In this document: one piece after another, positions 23,965 through 37,034 of the stretch
Layout of the letters: each line of letters begins with the position of its first letter
Position numbering within the stretch: position 1 is the first letter of the stretch
Source of the DNA: Betaproteobacteria bacterium
GTDB taxonomy: Bacteria; Pseudomonadota; Gammaproteobacteria; Burkholderiales; SG8-39
Reading direction: 5' to 3'
NCBI GenBank assembly: GCA_004297625.1
Contig: SCTY01000068.1
Location: forward strand, 372,001-436,000
DNA length: 64,000 nt
Program-made: the position numbers and the translations under genes
The notes under the pieces: generated by a model
What the model was told of the DNA's origin: nothing
Database searches by the model: none
Seen by the model: the letters and a program-made list of their open reading frames with translations, nothing else

Positions 23965-24672
23965 ATGGCGCGGAACGAGAACCTCATCCTCGCCGCCATT
24001 CCCGAGAGGGACTACCGGCAGCTGGTGCCGCAGCTTGAGATCGTCGCACTGCGCCCGGGAGAAACCCTTTACGCCGAGGCCGCGCCCATCGGCCTGCTGT
24101 ACTTTCCGGTCGGCAGCATCATTTCACTCCTGAGCGCGAGCGCCGCGGGCGACACCGCCGAGATCGCGCTCGTCGGCAACGAGGGCATGGTCGGGGTCAG
24201 CGCGCTGCTCGGGGGCAACCGGGCGATTACCCAGTCCGTGGTACACAGCGCCGGCAAGAGCCGCCGCGTAGGCGCCGGCGCCTTCGTCGAGCTGTTCGAG
24301 CGCAGCCCGGGAGTGCGCAAGGTCATCATGCGCTACCTGAGGAGCGTCCTTGTGCAAGCGGCGCAGAGCGCGTTCTGCCACCGGCACCACAGCCTGGAGC
24401 AGCGCCTGTGCCGCTGGCTGCTGCAAAGCGTCGATCGCATGCCGTCTCACGAGCTGTACATGACGCAGGAATTGATGGGCGTCATGCTCGGTGTGCGCCG
24501 CGAGGCGGTCACGCTTGCCGCGGCGCGGCTCCAGGCGAGCGGCGCGCTGCGCTACAGCCGCGGCCACCTCACCGTACTGCGCCGGGATACGCTGGAAAAG
24601 CGTGCTTGCGAGTGCTACGCGGCCTTGAAGGTCGAATCCGAGCGGTTGTTGCGCGACTTGTCCGAACCCTGA
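23965..24672 (+). CDS. Crp/Fnr-family transcriptional regulator
   Basis: A 235-aa regulator. The cyclic-nucleotide-like domain occupies residues about 15-130 (YRQLVPQLEIVALRPGETLY, VGSIISLLSASAAGDTAEIA, GNEGMVGVSALLGG). The C-terminal winged helix contains MTQELMGVMLGVRREAVTLA and the wing GALRYSRGHLTVL. The Fnr N-terminal cysteine cluster is absent, so it does not sense oxygen through a 4Fe-4S centre. It converges on and overlaps the PAS-protein gene by 58 bp. Confidence 0.88.
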   Translation: MARNENLILAAIPERDYRQLVPQLEIVALRPGETLYAEAAPIGLLYFPVGSIISLLSASAAGDTAEIALVGNEGMVGVSALLGGNRAITQSVVHSAGKSRRVGAGAFVELFERSPGVRKVIMRYLRSVLVQAAQSAFCHRHHSLEQRLCRWLLQSVDRMPSHELYMTQELMGVMLGVRREAVTLAAARLQASGALRYSRGHLTVLRRDTLEKRACECYAALKVESERLLRDLSEP

Positions 24673-25058
24673 TTTCGCGCGCTGTCTCGCAGCCCGGCGA
24701 TGAAGACCGCATCGGCGTATTCGTCGAAGCGCCGATGCCAGCACATGCGTATGGGCGCGGCGCCTTTGCAGCGCACCTCGAAGACCAGCGGCTCGGGCTC
24801 CGCGGGATCGGTTATCCGGCGCAGCAACGCCCTCGCGGACGCTTCGTCGAAAGCCAGCAGCCGGAAAAGAGAGCTGCCATTGAGCTCCTCGCAGGGAAAG
24901 CCGAGAGCCTCTTCCCATGCGGCGCTGAGCACCTCGAAACGCCCGTCGCCGCGGATGCGCGCAAGAAGCACGTCGAGACCGGCGTACACGGAAAACGGCT
25001 TGCTGCAGATGATCGTCACGTCGTCCCTGTCCGCTATCGATTGCAGTAAAGAAGTCAT
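24615..25058 (-). CDS. PAS-domain protein
   Basis: A 147-aa protein, starting at ATG 25058 (MTSLLQSIADRDDVTIICSK). The region around RFEVLSAAWEEALGFPCEEL, LFRLLAFDEASA and the later FEVRCKGAAPIRMCWHRRFD reads as one PAS fold, including a PAC-like strand. No kinase, GGDEF or DNA-binding module follows, so it is a single-domain sensor or an interaction partner. Its 3' end overlaps the convergent Crp-family gene by 58 bp, and the last residues are hydrophilic and low complexity. Confidence 0.68.
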   Translation of the reverse strand: MTSLLQSIADRDDVTIICSKPFSVYAGLDVLLARIRGDGRFEVLSAAWEEALGFPCEELNGSSLFRLLAFDEASARALLRRITDPAEPEPLVFEVRCKGAAPIRMCWHRRFDEYADAVFIAGLRDSARNQGSDKSRNNRSDSTFKAA

Positions 25059-25191
25059 CCCACGCACCCGCAAATACAATAGGCACGCGTGCGCCGCCGC
25101 GTCTGTGTGAGCGCGCACGCAAGCGCGTCGTCCGACACGACCGGCGGAGGTCATGCTTTCTCCCACAGCGTTCTAGAACTTTGCGCCGCGA

Positions 25192-28100
25192 CTATTTGAT
25201 ATCGGTGTCGGCCACGAGGAGCGCAACCGGGAACGCGGCGAGCAGCCGCGCGAGCGGCACGTCGCCGCCCTCGAGCCGCGCTCCGGTGAGGACGTTGCGA
25301 TAGCGGCCTGCGGCCAGCGTGAGCTTTGAGGCGCCCCAGACCCGCTCGCCGATCGGCGCGCCGTCCGGCTCGATGAGATGCGCAAACAGCCGCGGCGCCG
25401 CTGCAACTACGGCATGCCTGCCGTGGCGCAGGATGAACGCGCACACGTTCTCTTCGCGGCCCGCGTCCGCGTAAAGAGCACCATAGCTCCCGCCGTGGAA
25501 AAGCATCGGATGCGCGCGCCGCACGGCGAGGCCCTGCCGGATGATGTGCAGCTTCGCGCGTCCGTCGGAGAGGTTCTGCAGCAGCGAGGCCGGCTCGCGC
25601 AATTCCTCGGCGGCGTATTTGTTCCTCGCGGCGTAGTCCACCGGCCGGCGGTTATCGGGATCGACCAGGCTGAAATCGAAGAGCTCGGTCCCCTGGTAAT
25701 AATCGGGCACGCCCGGCGAGGCCACCTTGATGAGCGCCTGCGACAGGCTCACCAGCATTCCGAGGCGGGCAAGCCGCGCCACCGCCTCGTTCACCTCCTT
25801 CAGGAATGCCGGGCTCTCGAGCGATTGCACGACAAACCGCTCGAGCGCCGCCTCGTATTCCGCGTCCGGATTGATCCAGCTCGTGCGCAGCTTCGCCTCG
25901 CGCACCGCCTTGAGCATGTACGCGCGCAGCCTTTCCCTCAAGCGCTTCACTTCTTGTTCGTGCGCTGGCTTGTCAGGCCAGATGCCGAGGAGCGCCTGGT
26001 AAAAGTGGTATTCGTCGCCGCGCGAGGGAAGGCTTTCGCCTTCCGCCTCGGTGCGCCGGCTGCGGTTTATGCGGTGCCAGCGCGCGAGCAGCAGCCGCCA
26101 CGCCGAGCCGAGCTCCGAGAGCGCGCCCAGGCGCGCGCGCACGTCCTCGGAGCGCTTGGTGTCGTGCGTCGAGGTGCTGATCATCGTGTACGGCCAATTG
26201 CGCGCTCGGTCCTCGCTTGCGGCGTGAAATGCCTTGAGCGAGTAGCCGAAATCGCGCGGGTCGCTGCCGACTTCGTTCAGCGCGATGAGCCGGTTGTAGC
26301 GGTAGAACGCGGTGTCCTCGACGCCTTTCGCCACCACCGGCGCCGTAAACTGCTGGAAGCGCAGCGCAAACTCGAGCATCTGCCGGCGGCGCGCTCCGCT
26401 CGCGGGGGCGGCATCGAGAGTCAGCACGCTGCGCACGAAATCGAACACGCTCGGGTCGGCGATGCGGCTCGCGCGCCGCGCCGCGTTCACCGCCCATTCG
26501 ATGTAGCGCCGGTCCGTATCGGTGACGCCGCGCCCCGTGACATAGGTCCGGTACACCGGAAAGCGCGCGGCGATCTCGGCGAGCGCCTTGCGCAGGCCGC
26601 TCTCCGTATGGTCGCGCGTGCGGCGGTTGCCCGAAGCGATGCGCGCCAGGCGCGCGGCGAGGCCGCCGAGCTCCGCGGCAAGCGTCGTGCTCATGATGAG
26701 CACGCGGCACTCGTGCGAGATTTCCTCGAAGCGCCGCCGCTCGCCGGTGAAGCGCTGGTAGATGCGCTCGAAGCGGCCGGCCGCCGCGCTGTCGATGAAG
26801 AGCCCGGTCAGCAGGCTGGCGTAGCGGTAGCCCGTCGTGCCGTGTGCCTTCCAGCCGGCGCACAGGCTCTCGTAGTCGGCGACGATCTTCTCCACCACCA
26901 CCCACGGCCGGTCGGCGATCGTCTGCAGCCGCTCGAGGTACTGCTCGGGATCGGACAGGCCGTCGGGATGGTCGATGCGCAGGCCATCGACGCCCGGGCG
27001 GCGGGCGAGCTTTGCGATGAGCGCGTGCGTGGCGTCGAACACCGCGCGGTCCTCGGCGCGCAGCGCCGCGAGGTCGGTGATCTCGAAGAAGCGCCGGTAA
27101 TTGATCTCGTCCGAGGCGACGCGCCAGAACGCGAGCCGGTAATGCTGTCTCTCGAGGAGGCGATGCAGCGCGAGCGTGTCCTTCGCCGTCCGAAGGTTCC
27201 TCCTGCTCTTGGCGCTCAGCGGGAAGCTCTGATCGAAATACACCACTCTTTTTCTTCTTCTATCGAGCCTGATCTCGCCGTCGTCGAGCGCCTCGCCGTA
27301 ATGCTTGCCGAGCACCGGCAGCAGCAGCCTGCCGTGCCCGCGCGGCCAGTCGATATCGAAGAACCTCGCGTAGCGCGAGGCGCGGCCTTTCTCCAGCAGG
27401 TCCTGCCACCACGGGTTGTCGCCGTGCAGGACGCCCATGTGATTCGGCACCACGTCGAGCACGAGCCCCATGCCATGCCGCTGCAGCTCCTCCATAAGGC
27501 GCTCGAGCTCGCCCTGCGTGCCGATCTCCGGGTTCAGGCTGCCGTGGTCGACCACGTCGTAGCCGTGCTGGCTGCCCGGCCGCGCCTTCAGGAACGGCGA
27601 GGCATATACGTGGCTCACGCCGAGGCGCGCAAGATACGGAACGAGCCCGCTCGCGCTTGCGAAGCCGAAATCCTTGTGCAGCTGCAGCCGGTAGGTAGCG
27701 ACGGGAACGCGCGCCGGCGCCTGCACGTGCCGGCTCGGCCACACGGCGCGCTCGGCGAGCGCCTGAACGAGCGCCTGCATGCGCGGCTCGGCAGGCCAGC
27801 GCTCGAGAGCGACCGGGAGCTTGCGCCGCCAGTTCGGGTGCTGGTCGATCGTGCCGGGAAGATTGGCCTGCTCCACGAGCTCGAACACGTCCTCCGGCTG
27901 CACGACGAGGATCTTGGCCGGAGTGCGCGCGAGAAAAGCGTGCGCGCTCGCCGCCGACGTATCGAAGCCGTCGCGCGCGAGCGCGCGCTCGAGCGCTTCC
28001 TTGTCGGTTTCTCGTATCGCGCTTTCTTTTTCGAAATCGACACTCAAACCCAAACGGCGACGGAGCTCGAGATCGTGGGCTTGCCAGAAGCCGCGCCAGG

Positions 28101-29487
28101 TCGGCAGGTCGTGCGTGCTTACGCAGACCAGCGCCCCGCGAGGATAGGCGGACGGCGCAAGAAACTCTCCTTTCGCGTCTTTCTCGAAGACGAGCGGCCG
28201 GTACGAGAGCACCCCGGCCTCGTTCAGGGCCTTGCGCAGCTCCGGGGTCACCGTTCCAAGGTCCTCGCCGATCACCATGCAGCGCTTGCGGCGGCTTTCC
28301 TGCGCGAGCAGCCCGAGGAGATCCCGCAACGGATAGTTGACGTACCCGCCCTTGTCCGGCTTGTTGCCGCGCGGGATCCAGTAAAGGCGCGCCAGCGCCA
28401 TGACGTGGTCGAGCCGCAGCGCGCCGCCTTGCGGCATGTTGGCGCGCAGCAGATCGACGAACGGCCGGTAGCGCGCCGCGCGCAGGGCACGCGGCGAGTA
28501 AGGCGGCAGGCCCCAGTCCTGGCCGCGCGGGTTGAATTCGTCGGGCGGCGCACCGATCGAGGCCTCGGTGGCATACGCCGCCCGGTCGGACCAGACCTCG
28601 GCTCCGCCGTGATCCGAGCCGAGGGCGAGATCCACGTACAGGCCGACCGGCATGCCGAGCTCTTTCGCGCGCCGCTGCGCGAGATCGAGCTGCAACCGCG
28701 CGTTCCATTGCAGATACGCGTAGAACTGCACCCGCGCCGCATTTTTCTTTGAAAAATTCTTTACGTGAGAAGAAGCGGGGTTGCGGTACTGCTCGGGCCA
28801 GCCTTGCCAGCCGCTGCCGAGCTCTTCCTTCAGCGCCTCGTACAGCGCGTAACCGCGCAACCCCTTGGGGCTCCGCCGGTCGAACTCGGCGAAGCGCTCC
28901 CTGCGCGCTCGATCGTGCGTGAAGCACTCGTGGAGCCGCTCGAGCACCTCGAGCTTCGCCGCGCGCACCCCGGCGTAGTCGACCAGCTCGGCGTCGCGCA
29001 GCCGCTCGAGCCTTTCTCTAAAAGAAGATGACTTGAAAAGCTCTTGTGCTTCCGCGCAGCGCTGAAACTCCGGAATCGCCTCCACGTCGAGGTACAGGAC
29101 GTTCAGCGCATGGCGACTCGAGGGACTGTAGGGGCTTGCGTCGGCCGCATGCAGCGGGTTCACGCCCACCACGGCTGCGCCGAACCTGGCGGCGATCTCG
29201 ACGAGCAGCCGCAGGTCGCCGAAGTCGCCGATCCCCCAATTGCGCTCGGAGCGCAGGCCGTAGAGCTGCACCGTGAAGCCCCAGATGCGGCCGCCCTGCT
29301 CCAGAGCCTCGGGACGGTAGCAAGCGCCCTGCTCGATGCGCGGCGCGGGCGCGCTTTTCTTCGCGCGCGGGCCCAGCGCCTCTTCGAGGGCGCGGCGCGT
29401 TTCGGCGTCGAGCTCGTGCTCGCGCTGCCAGACGTCGAGATAGCTCGGCGCGATCTCGCTCAAGCTCGGTCTCCGACCCCCTGACAA
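25192..29487 (-). CDS. treY: Fusion of 4-alpha-glucanotransferase (MalQ) and malto-oligosyltrehalose synthase (TreY)
   Basis: A 1431-aa bifunctional enzyme. Residues about 60-590 are MalQ (GH77): RIWGFTVQLYGLRSERNWGI, the nucleophile region ALRLDHVMALARLYW, the acid region MVIGEDLGTVTP, and CVSTHDLPTWRGFW. From about residue 600, VPVATYRLQLHKDFGF begins TreY (GH13), with YASPFLKARPGSQHGYDVVD, LRIDHPDGLSDPEQYL and STHDTKRSEDVRARL. MalQ would rearrange maltodextrins, and TreY converts their reducing ends to trehalose for release by TreZ. It is the last gene of the trehalose/glucan operon, separated from treZ by a pair of REP-like hairpins. Confidence 0.92.
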   Translation of the reverse strand: MSGGRRPSLSEIAPSYLDVWQREHELDAETRRALEEALGPRAKKSAPAPRIEQGACYRPEALEQGGRIWGFTVQLYGLRSERNWGIGDFGDLRLLVEIAARFGAAVVGVNPLHAADASPYSPSSRHALNVLYLDVEAIPEFQRCAEAQELFKSSSFRERLERLRDAELVDYAGVRAAKLEVLERLHECFTHDRARRERFAEFDRRSPKGLRGYALYEALKEELGSGWQGWPEQYRNPASSHVKNFSKKNAARVQFYAYLQWNARLQLDLAQRRAKELGMPVGLYVDLALGSDHGGAEVWSDRAAYATEASIGAPPDEFNPRGQDWGLPPYSPRALRAARYRPFVDLLRANMPQGGALRLDHVMALARLYWIPRGNKPDKGGYVNYPLRDLLGLLAQESRRKRCMVIGEDLGTVTPELRKALNEAGVLSYRPLVFEKDAKGEFLAPSAYPRGALVCVSTHDLPTWRGFWQAHDLELRRRLGLSVDFEKESAIRETDKEALERALARDGFDTSAASAHAFLARTPAKILVVQPEDVFELVEQANLPGTIDQHPNWRRKLPVALERWPAEPRMQALVQALAERAVWPSRHVQAPARVPVATYRLQLHKDFGFASASGLVPYLARLGVSHVYASPFLKARPGSQHGYDVVDHGSLNPEIGTQGELERLMEELQRHGMGLVLDVVPNHMGVLHGDNPWWQDLLEKGRASRYARFFDIDWPRGHGRLLLPVLGKHYGEALDDGEIRLDRRRKRVVYFDQSFPLSAKSRRNLRTAKDTLALHRLLERQHYRLAFWRVASDEINYRRFFEITDLAALRAEDRAVFDATHALIAKLARRPGVDGLRIDHPDGLSDPEQYLERLQTIADRPWVVVEKIVADYESLCAGWKAHGTTGYRYASLLTGLFIDSAAAGRFERIYQRFTGERRRFEEISHECRVLIMSTTLAAELGGLAARLARIASGNRRTRDHTESGLRKALAEIAARFPVYRTYVTGRGVTDTDRRYIEWAVNAARRASRIADPSVFDFVRSVLTLDAAPASGARRRQMLEFALRFQQFTAPVVAKGVEDTAFYRYNRLIALNEVGSDPRDFGYSLKAFHAASEDRARNWPYTMISTSTHDTKRSEDVRARLGALSELGSAWRLLLARWHRINRSRRTEAEGESLPSRGDEYHFYQALLGIWPDKPAHEQEVKRLRERLRAYMLKAVREAKLRTSWINPDAEYEAALERFVVQSLESPAFLKEVNEAVARLARLGMLVSLSQALIKVASPGVPDYYQGTELFDFSLVDPDNRRPVDYAARNKYAAEELREPASLLQNLSDGRAKLHIIRQGLAVRRAHPMLFHGGSYGALYADAGREENVCAFILRHGRHAVVAAAPRLFAHLIEPDGAPIGERVWGASKLTLAAGRYRNVLTGARLEGGDVPLARLLAAFPVALLVADTDIK

Positions 29488-29525
29488 GGGGGTCGCGAGT
29501 GAAGCGAGCGGGGGGTTGGTTTAGG
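29475..29525 (-). repeat. REP-like hairpin element (copy B)
   Basis: Read on the minus strand: AAACCAACCCCCCGCTCGC, a short spacer, CTCGC, then the hairpin GACCCCCT-TGTC-AGGGGGTC. It lies in the gap between treZ and the malQ-treY fusion, back to back with copy C. Confidence 0.7.
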
Positions 29526-29532
29526 AAAAAAG

Positions 29533-29580
29533 AAAACCCCCCGCTCGCAAAAACGGCTCGCTCCCCCCTTAACAGGGGGG
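29533..29580 (+). repeat. REP-like hairpin element (copy C)
   Basis: AAAACCCCCCGCTCGC, a short spacer, GGCTCGCT, then the hairpin CCCCCCT-TAAC-AGGGGGG. Together with inverted copy B it forms a BIME-like doublet. It ends 13 nt before the treZ stop codon. Confidence 0.7.
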
Positions 29581-29593
29581 CAAGAAGGCGCGC

Positions 29594-31357
29594 TCATGCG
29601 AGCCACCAGCTCGCCGTCCAGGCTTCGAGCCTTTTACTGGACTCTGCACCCCACAACAGACGGCCTTTCGGCAACTCATCCACGTCGATGGTCTCTTCGC
29701 TGCAGTTCGCGCGCAGCGTGAGACCGCCCTGCCACGACACCTCGAACGCGCGCTCGCCCAGCATGGCGTAGCGCCCCGGGCCGAAGGCGCGCGGCGCGAT
29801 CTCCGCGCGCCGCACGTCGAGCAGCGCCTTGTAATGCGCCTGCCATTCCCGGCCGGCGGCACTGCGTGCGTCCTTCCAGCGCAGCACGCTTCTCTTGAAG
29901 GTCTGCTCGGCCAGGGGATCCGGGATGCGCGCCCTCGCCTTGGGGTCGGCGGAAGCGGCAAAGCGCGCGAATTCATCGCGCCGCCCCTTGCGCACCGCCT
30001 CGCCGAGCTCGCCGGCGAAGTCGCAGAAGAACAGAAACGGCTGCCGGCAGCCCCACTCCTCGCCCATGAAAAGAAGCGGCGGTGAAGGTGCGAGAAGAAG
30101 AATTGCACTTAAGCATTTCAATACGGATGATTCGGAAAGAGACGCGAGTCGCTCTCCATGCGCGCGATTCCCGATCTGGTCGTGGTTCTGCATGAAGTCC
30201 ACGAAGCACTCGGGCGCGAGATGCGCGCTGCGCTCGCCGCGCCGCTCCCCGGTGAAAGGCGAGACCTCGCCCTGGTAAGCGAAGCCCTCGGCGAGCGCGC
30301 GCGCGAGATGGCGTGCCGGCGCTTCCGCGTAGGCTTTGTAGTAGCCGCCGGCCTCTCCCGTGGCGAGCACGTGGTAGCCGTGGTGCGAGTCGTCGTTCCA
30401 CTGCGCGTCGAACTTGCCCGGCCCGAGAAACCGGGCCTGGTTGGCATCGTTTTCCAGAACCAGGTGCACTTGTCTTTCGCCTTTGAACCTGTGTTTTATC
30501 GTCGAAGCGATTTCATCGAGGATATGGACGGGCGAATCGTCGACTATCGCGTGCACCGCGTCGAAGCGCAGGCCGTCGAAGCGGTATTCCTCCAGCCAGT
30601 ACAGCGCGTTGTGAACGAAAAAGCTTCTTACGAGGCGGTTCGAAAAGTCGATCGCCGCGCCCCAGGGCGTCTTGTGCTTCTCGGTGAAGAACTGCGGCGC
30701 GTAGCGATGGAGAAAGTTGCCTTTCGGGCCGAAGTGGTTGTAGACGACGTCGAGAAACACCATCAGGCCCGCCCGGTGCGCCGCCTGCACCAGCGCCTTC
30801 AGCGCCTCCGGGCGCCCGTAGCGGCTGTCCGGAGCGAACGGCAGCACGCCGTCGTAGCCCCAGTTGCGCCGGCCGCAGAAATCCGCCAGCGGCATCAGCT
30901 CGATCGCCGTGACGCCGAGGTCGCGGAGATAAGGCAGCTTTTCGAGGATTCCCTTGTAGTTTCCTGGAGATGAAAAAGCGCCCACATGTAATTCATAGAT
31001 GACCGCCTCGCGCCACGGCCGCCCGCGCCAGTCGCCGTCCCGCCAGGCGAACGCGCGCGGGTCGAGCACTTCGCTCGGCCCTTCGGCATCGCGCGGCTGA
31101 GAACGCGAGGCGGGATCGGGCACTTCGTCCGTCCCGTCGATGCGGTAGCGGTAACGGGCGCCCGGCTGCGCCTTCTCCACGCGCTGGAACCACCCCTCCT
31201 CCAATTTCGTCATTTTGAAAGAGGCGCCTTCGACGGTCACTGCCACTTCGCGCGCGGCGGGCGCCCAGAGGCGGAAGCGCACGCCTCCGTCGCCGGTCAC
31301 CTGGGCGCCGAAAGGCATCGCATGCTGCAGAGCTAGCGTTTTCGGCGCGGCCACCAT
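29594..31357 (-). CDS. treZ: Malto-oligosyltrehalose trehalohydrolase
   Basis: A GH13 enzyme of 587 aa that releases trehalose from maltooligosyltrehalose. The N-terminal beta-sandwich (GVRFRLWAPAAREVAVTVEG) precedes the catalytic barrel. YELHVGAFSSPGNYKGILEK, the nucleophile region FDGLRFDAVHAIVDD, the acid in HLVLENDANQARFL and CFVDFMQNHDQIGNRAHGER are diagnostic. ATG 31357 was chosen; it overlaps the upstream membrane gene by 25 nt. ATG 31318 is an alternative. It works with TreY encoded next to it. Confidence 0.92.
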   Translation of the reverse strand: MVAAPKTLALQHAMPFGAQVTGDGGVRFRLWAPAAREVAVTVEGASFKMTKLEEGWFQRVEKAQPGARYRYRIDGTDEVPDPASRSQPRDAEGPSEVLDPRAFAWRDGDWRGRPWREAVIYELHVGAFSSPGNYKGILEKLPYLRDLGVTAIELMPLADFCGRRNWGYDGVLPFAPDSRYGRPEALKALVQAAHRAGLMVFLDVVYNHFGPKGNFLHRYAPQFFTEKHKTPWGAAIDFSNRLVRSFFVHNALYWLEEYRFDGLRFDAVHAIVDDSPVHILDEIASTIKHRFKGERQVHLVLENDANQARFLGPGKFDAQWNDDSHHGYHVLATGEAGGYYKAYAEAPARHLARALAEGFAYQGEVSPFTGERRGERSAHLAPECFVDFMQNHDQIGNRAHGERLASLSESSVLKCLSAILLLAPSPPLLFMGEEWGCRQPFLFFCDFAGELGEAVRKGRRDEFARFAASADPKARARIPDPLAEQTFKRSVLRWKDARSAAGREWQAHYKALLDVRRAEIAPRAFGPGRYAMLGERAFEVSWQGGLTLRANCSEETIDVDELPKGRLLWGAESSKRLEAWTASWWLA

Positions 31358-32000
31358 CGCTCCAGGAGCTCCGCCGCCCAATCCCTGCCGCCGAGGCCGA
31401 AGGCGAGCGCGAGGGCGAACACCAGCCCGGCGAGGACGATGAGGAAGCTCTGCCGGACGATGTCGCCGCCGATGTTGACCTGGTCGAGCGCGATGAGGAC
31501 CACGAAGGTGACGATGGCGTACTGGGCGAGGCGGCCCAGCAGGTCCGCGTCCTGGATATGCACGTTGCGGCAATACGCGGCGATCGCGTTGCCGATGAAG
31601 CGGGCGAAGTAGGCGCCGAAGGCGAGGATCAGGATTGCCACCATCACGTGCGGAACGAACAGCAGCACGCGCATCAGCACGTCGGTGACATAGGCGAGGC
31701 CCAGGCTGTTGAACGCGACGAGCAGCGCGCCGAGGATCACCACCCAGTACGCGAGCAGCCCGAGGATCTCGGTGCTGTCCGACTCGATGCCGCCGTCGCG
31801 CAGGAAGCCGTCGAGCCCCGCGCGCTGGGTGACGACGTGGAAGTTCACGGCGCGCAGGCCTTTCACGATGGCGAAGCGCGCCGCCTTGGCGAGGAACCAG
31901 CCGACGATGAGGACCCCCAAGGCGAGCACGAGGCGCGGCAGAAAGTCGCCGATCTGGCGCAGGAACGCGCGCAGCGGCTCGAGCAGTACGTCGATCTGGT

Positions 32001-32004
<4 letters not shown>
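31333..32004 (-). CDS. Mechanosensitive-channel-like membrane protein with conserved TM helices
   Basis: A 223-aa integral membrane protein with about five hydrophobic segments, at residues 20-45, 85-105, 112-140, 160-180 and 190-212. The sequence FARFIGNAIAAYCRN and the repeated pattern of helix followed by a small amphipathic segment match the conserved-TM-helix family related to MscS and CmpX. The C-terminal MscS beta domain is missing. It starts inside the treS stop (overlap of 4 nt) within a trehalose operon, which suggests a role in osmotic stress, though this is inference. Confidence 0.75.
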
Positions 32005-35209
<3,205 letters not shown>

Positions 35210-35213
<4 letters not shown>

Positions 35214-36991
35214 CGGATGACTTTGAACACGTGTGCGGGCAGCGTGTGCGGGTTGAGCTCGATGTAGTTGCGCCGCCCGGTCCAGGTCCAGCGCCCGCCC
35301 GAGAGCAGGTCGTGCACCTGGTAGGTGCCGTGGAGCTCGAAGTCCACCCAGCCCGACTGCGGATGGTGCAGGTCCAGGTTCACCGCCACGAGGATCAGGT
35401 TGTCGCCTGCCTCCTTCGAATAGACCAGCAGCTGCGGATTATCCACCGGATGGAAGCGCAAGCTCCAGTCGCTCTGCAGCGCTGCGTTCTCGCGTCTTAT
35501 CCTGTTCAATCTGCCTATTAATCCGGAAAGGCTATCGGCGCGGCCGCGGTCCCAGCGCTTGATCTCGTACTTCTCCGCGTTGAGGTATTCCTCGCTGCCC
35601 GGCGCGCGCGGCACCCGCTCGAGGAGCTCGTACGCCGGACCGTAGATGCCGTAATTTGCCGCGAGCGTCGCCGCGAGCACGAGACGGACAATGAACGCCG
35701 GGCGGCCGCCGCTCTGCAGTGTCTCGTGCAGGATGTCCGGCGTGTTCGGCCAGACGTTGGGCCGGAAGTACTCGCGCGCAGGCCCCTTGGTGAGCTCGGT
35801 GAAATACTCGATCAGCTCGTCCTTGTAGTTGCGCCACGTGAAGTAGGTGTAGGACTGCGTGAAGCCGAGCTTCGCGAGCTTGTGCATCACCCGCGGCCGG
35901 GTGAACGCTTCCGAAAGGAAGATCAGCTCCGGGTTCTTGTTTTTCAATTCCTTTATAACCCACTCCCAGAAGGCGAACGCCTTGGTGTGCGGATTGTCGA
36001 CGCGGAAGATCTTCACGCCGTGGCCGGCCCAGAACTCGAACACGCTCTTCAGCTCGCTCCAGAGGCCCTTCCAGTCCTCGTTCTCGAACTCGAAGGGATA
36101 GATGTCCTGGTACTTCTTCGGCGGGTTCTCCGCGTACTGGACGGTGCCGTCCGGCCGCCAGCGGAACCATTGGGGGTGTTGCTTCACGTACGGATGGTCC
36201 GGCGAGCACTGGAACGCGATGTCGAGCGCGATCGAAATATTTCGCTTCTCCGCCTCTTCAACCAGCTCGTGAAAATCGTCGAAGGTGCCGAGCTGGGGAT
36301 GGATCGCCTTGTGCCCGCCCTCGGCGCCGCCGATCGCCCACGGGCTGCCGACGTCGCCCGGTTCGGTGGCGACCGCGTTGTTCTTCCCTTTGCGCGCCGT
36401 CGTGCCGATCGGGTGGATGGGCGGAAAGTAGAGCACGTCGAACCCCATTTCCTCGACGTACGGCAGGAGCGCGATACAGTCGCGAAAGGTGCCGTGGGTG
36501 CCGTCGCCACGCGCCGAGCGCGGAAACATCTCATACCAGGTGCTGTAGCGGGCGCGCACCGGATCGACGATCACCTCGAGCGTTTTTTCATACGTAGTCA
36601 CCCGCTGCGCAGGCGGAGGCGGCGATACCGCGCGCATTGCTTCGGCGTAACTGCGGACCGGCGAGCCGAGGAGTTGCGAACCTATCTGCAGGTCGATGGT
36701 GATGTCCTGCCCGGCGTCCTGCCGCTTCTCTAGGTCGCGCTGCCAGGTGAGGAAGGGATCGGTCCAGCCGCGCACCGTGTATTGGTAGCGGCCCAGTTTC
36801 TCCACCGTGAACGCCGCCATCCAGTGGTCGTTCTGGCGGAACTCCATCGGCGCACGCCGCCATTCTTGCTCGGAGGAAAACCTGTAAAGCAACTCGGCAA
36901 CCACCGCGTCGTGGCCGTCGGCGAATACGTCGGCGCGCACGACGACCTGCTCGCCGACGACGCGCTTCACGGGATGGCGTCCGCCGTCCAC
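35210..36991 (-). CDS. glgE: Alpha-1,4-glucan:maltose-1-phosphate maltosyltransferase
   Basis: A GH13_3 enzyme of at least 593 aa that extends glucan with maltose from maltose-1-phosphate. Landmarks are YSTWYEMFPRSARGDGTHGT, LYFPPIHPIGTTARKGKNN, the nucleophile in VKIFRVDNPHTKAFAFWEWV and the acid in ELIFLSEAFTRPRVMHKLA. GTG 36991 is the only standard start in frame, but the codons before it read VVVESVRPEV, which matches the expected N-terminus of the family. The frame is open back to a TGA near 37068 and offers only a CTG. True translation may begin there. Confidence 0.9.
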
Positions 36992-37034
36992 CTCGGGTCG
37001 GACGGACTCGACGACGACGCGTGCGGGGGGATTT

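Noticed and set aside
25378..28752. A 1124-codon plus-strand open frame opposite malQ-treY, and an 881-codon one opposite treS
   Set aside because: High GC third positions create long antisense frames. Their sequences are His/Arg/Ala-rich with no domain, while the minus strand encodes complete enzymes.
29475..29580. Possible CRISPR or direct repeat array
   Set aside because: Only two inverted hairpins with unrelated spacers are present; there is no regular spacing or cas gene.
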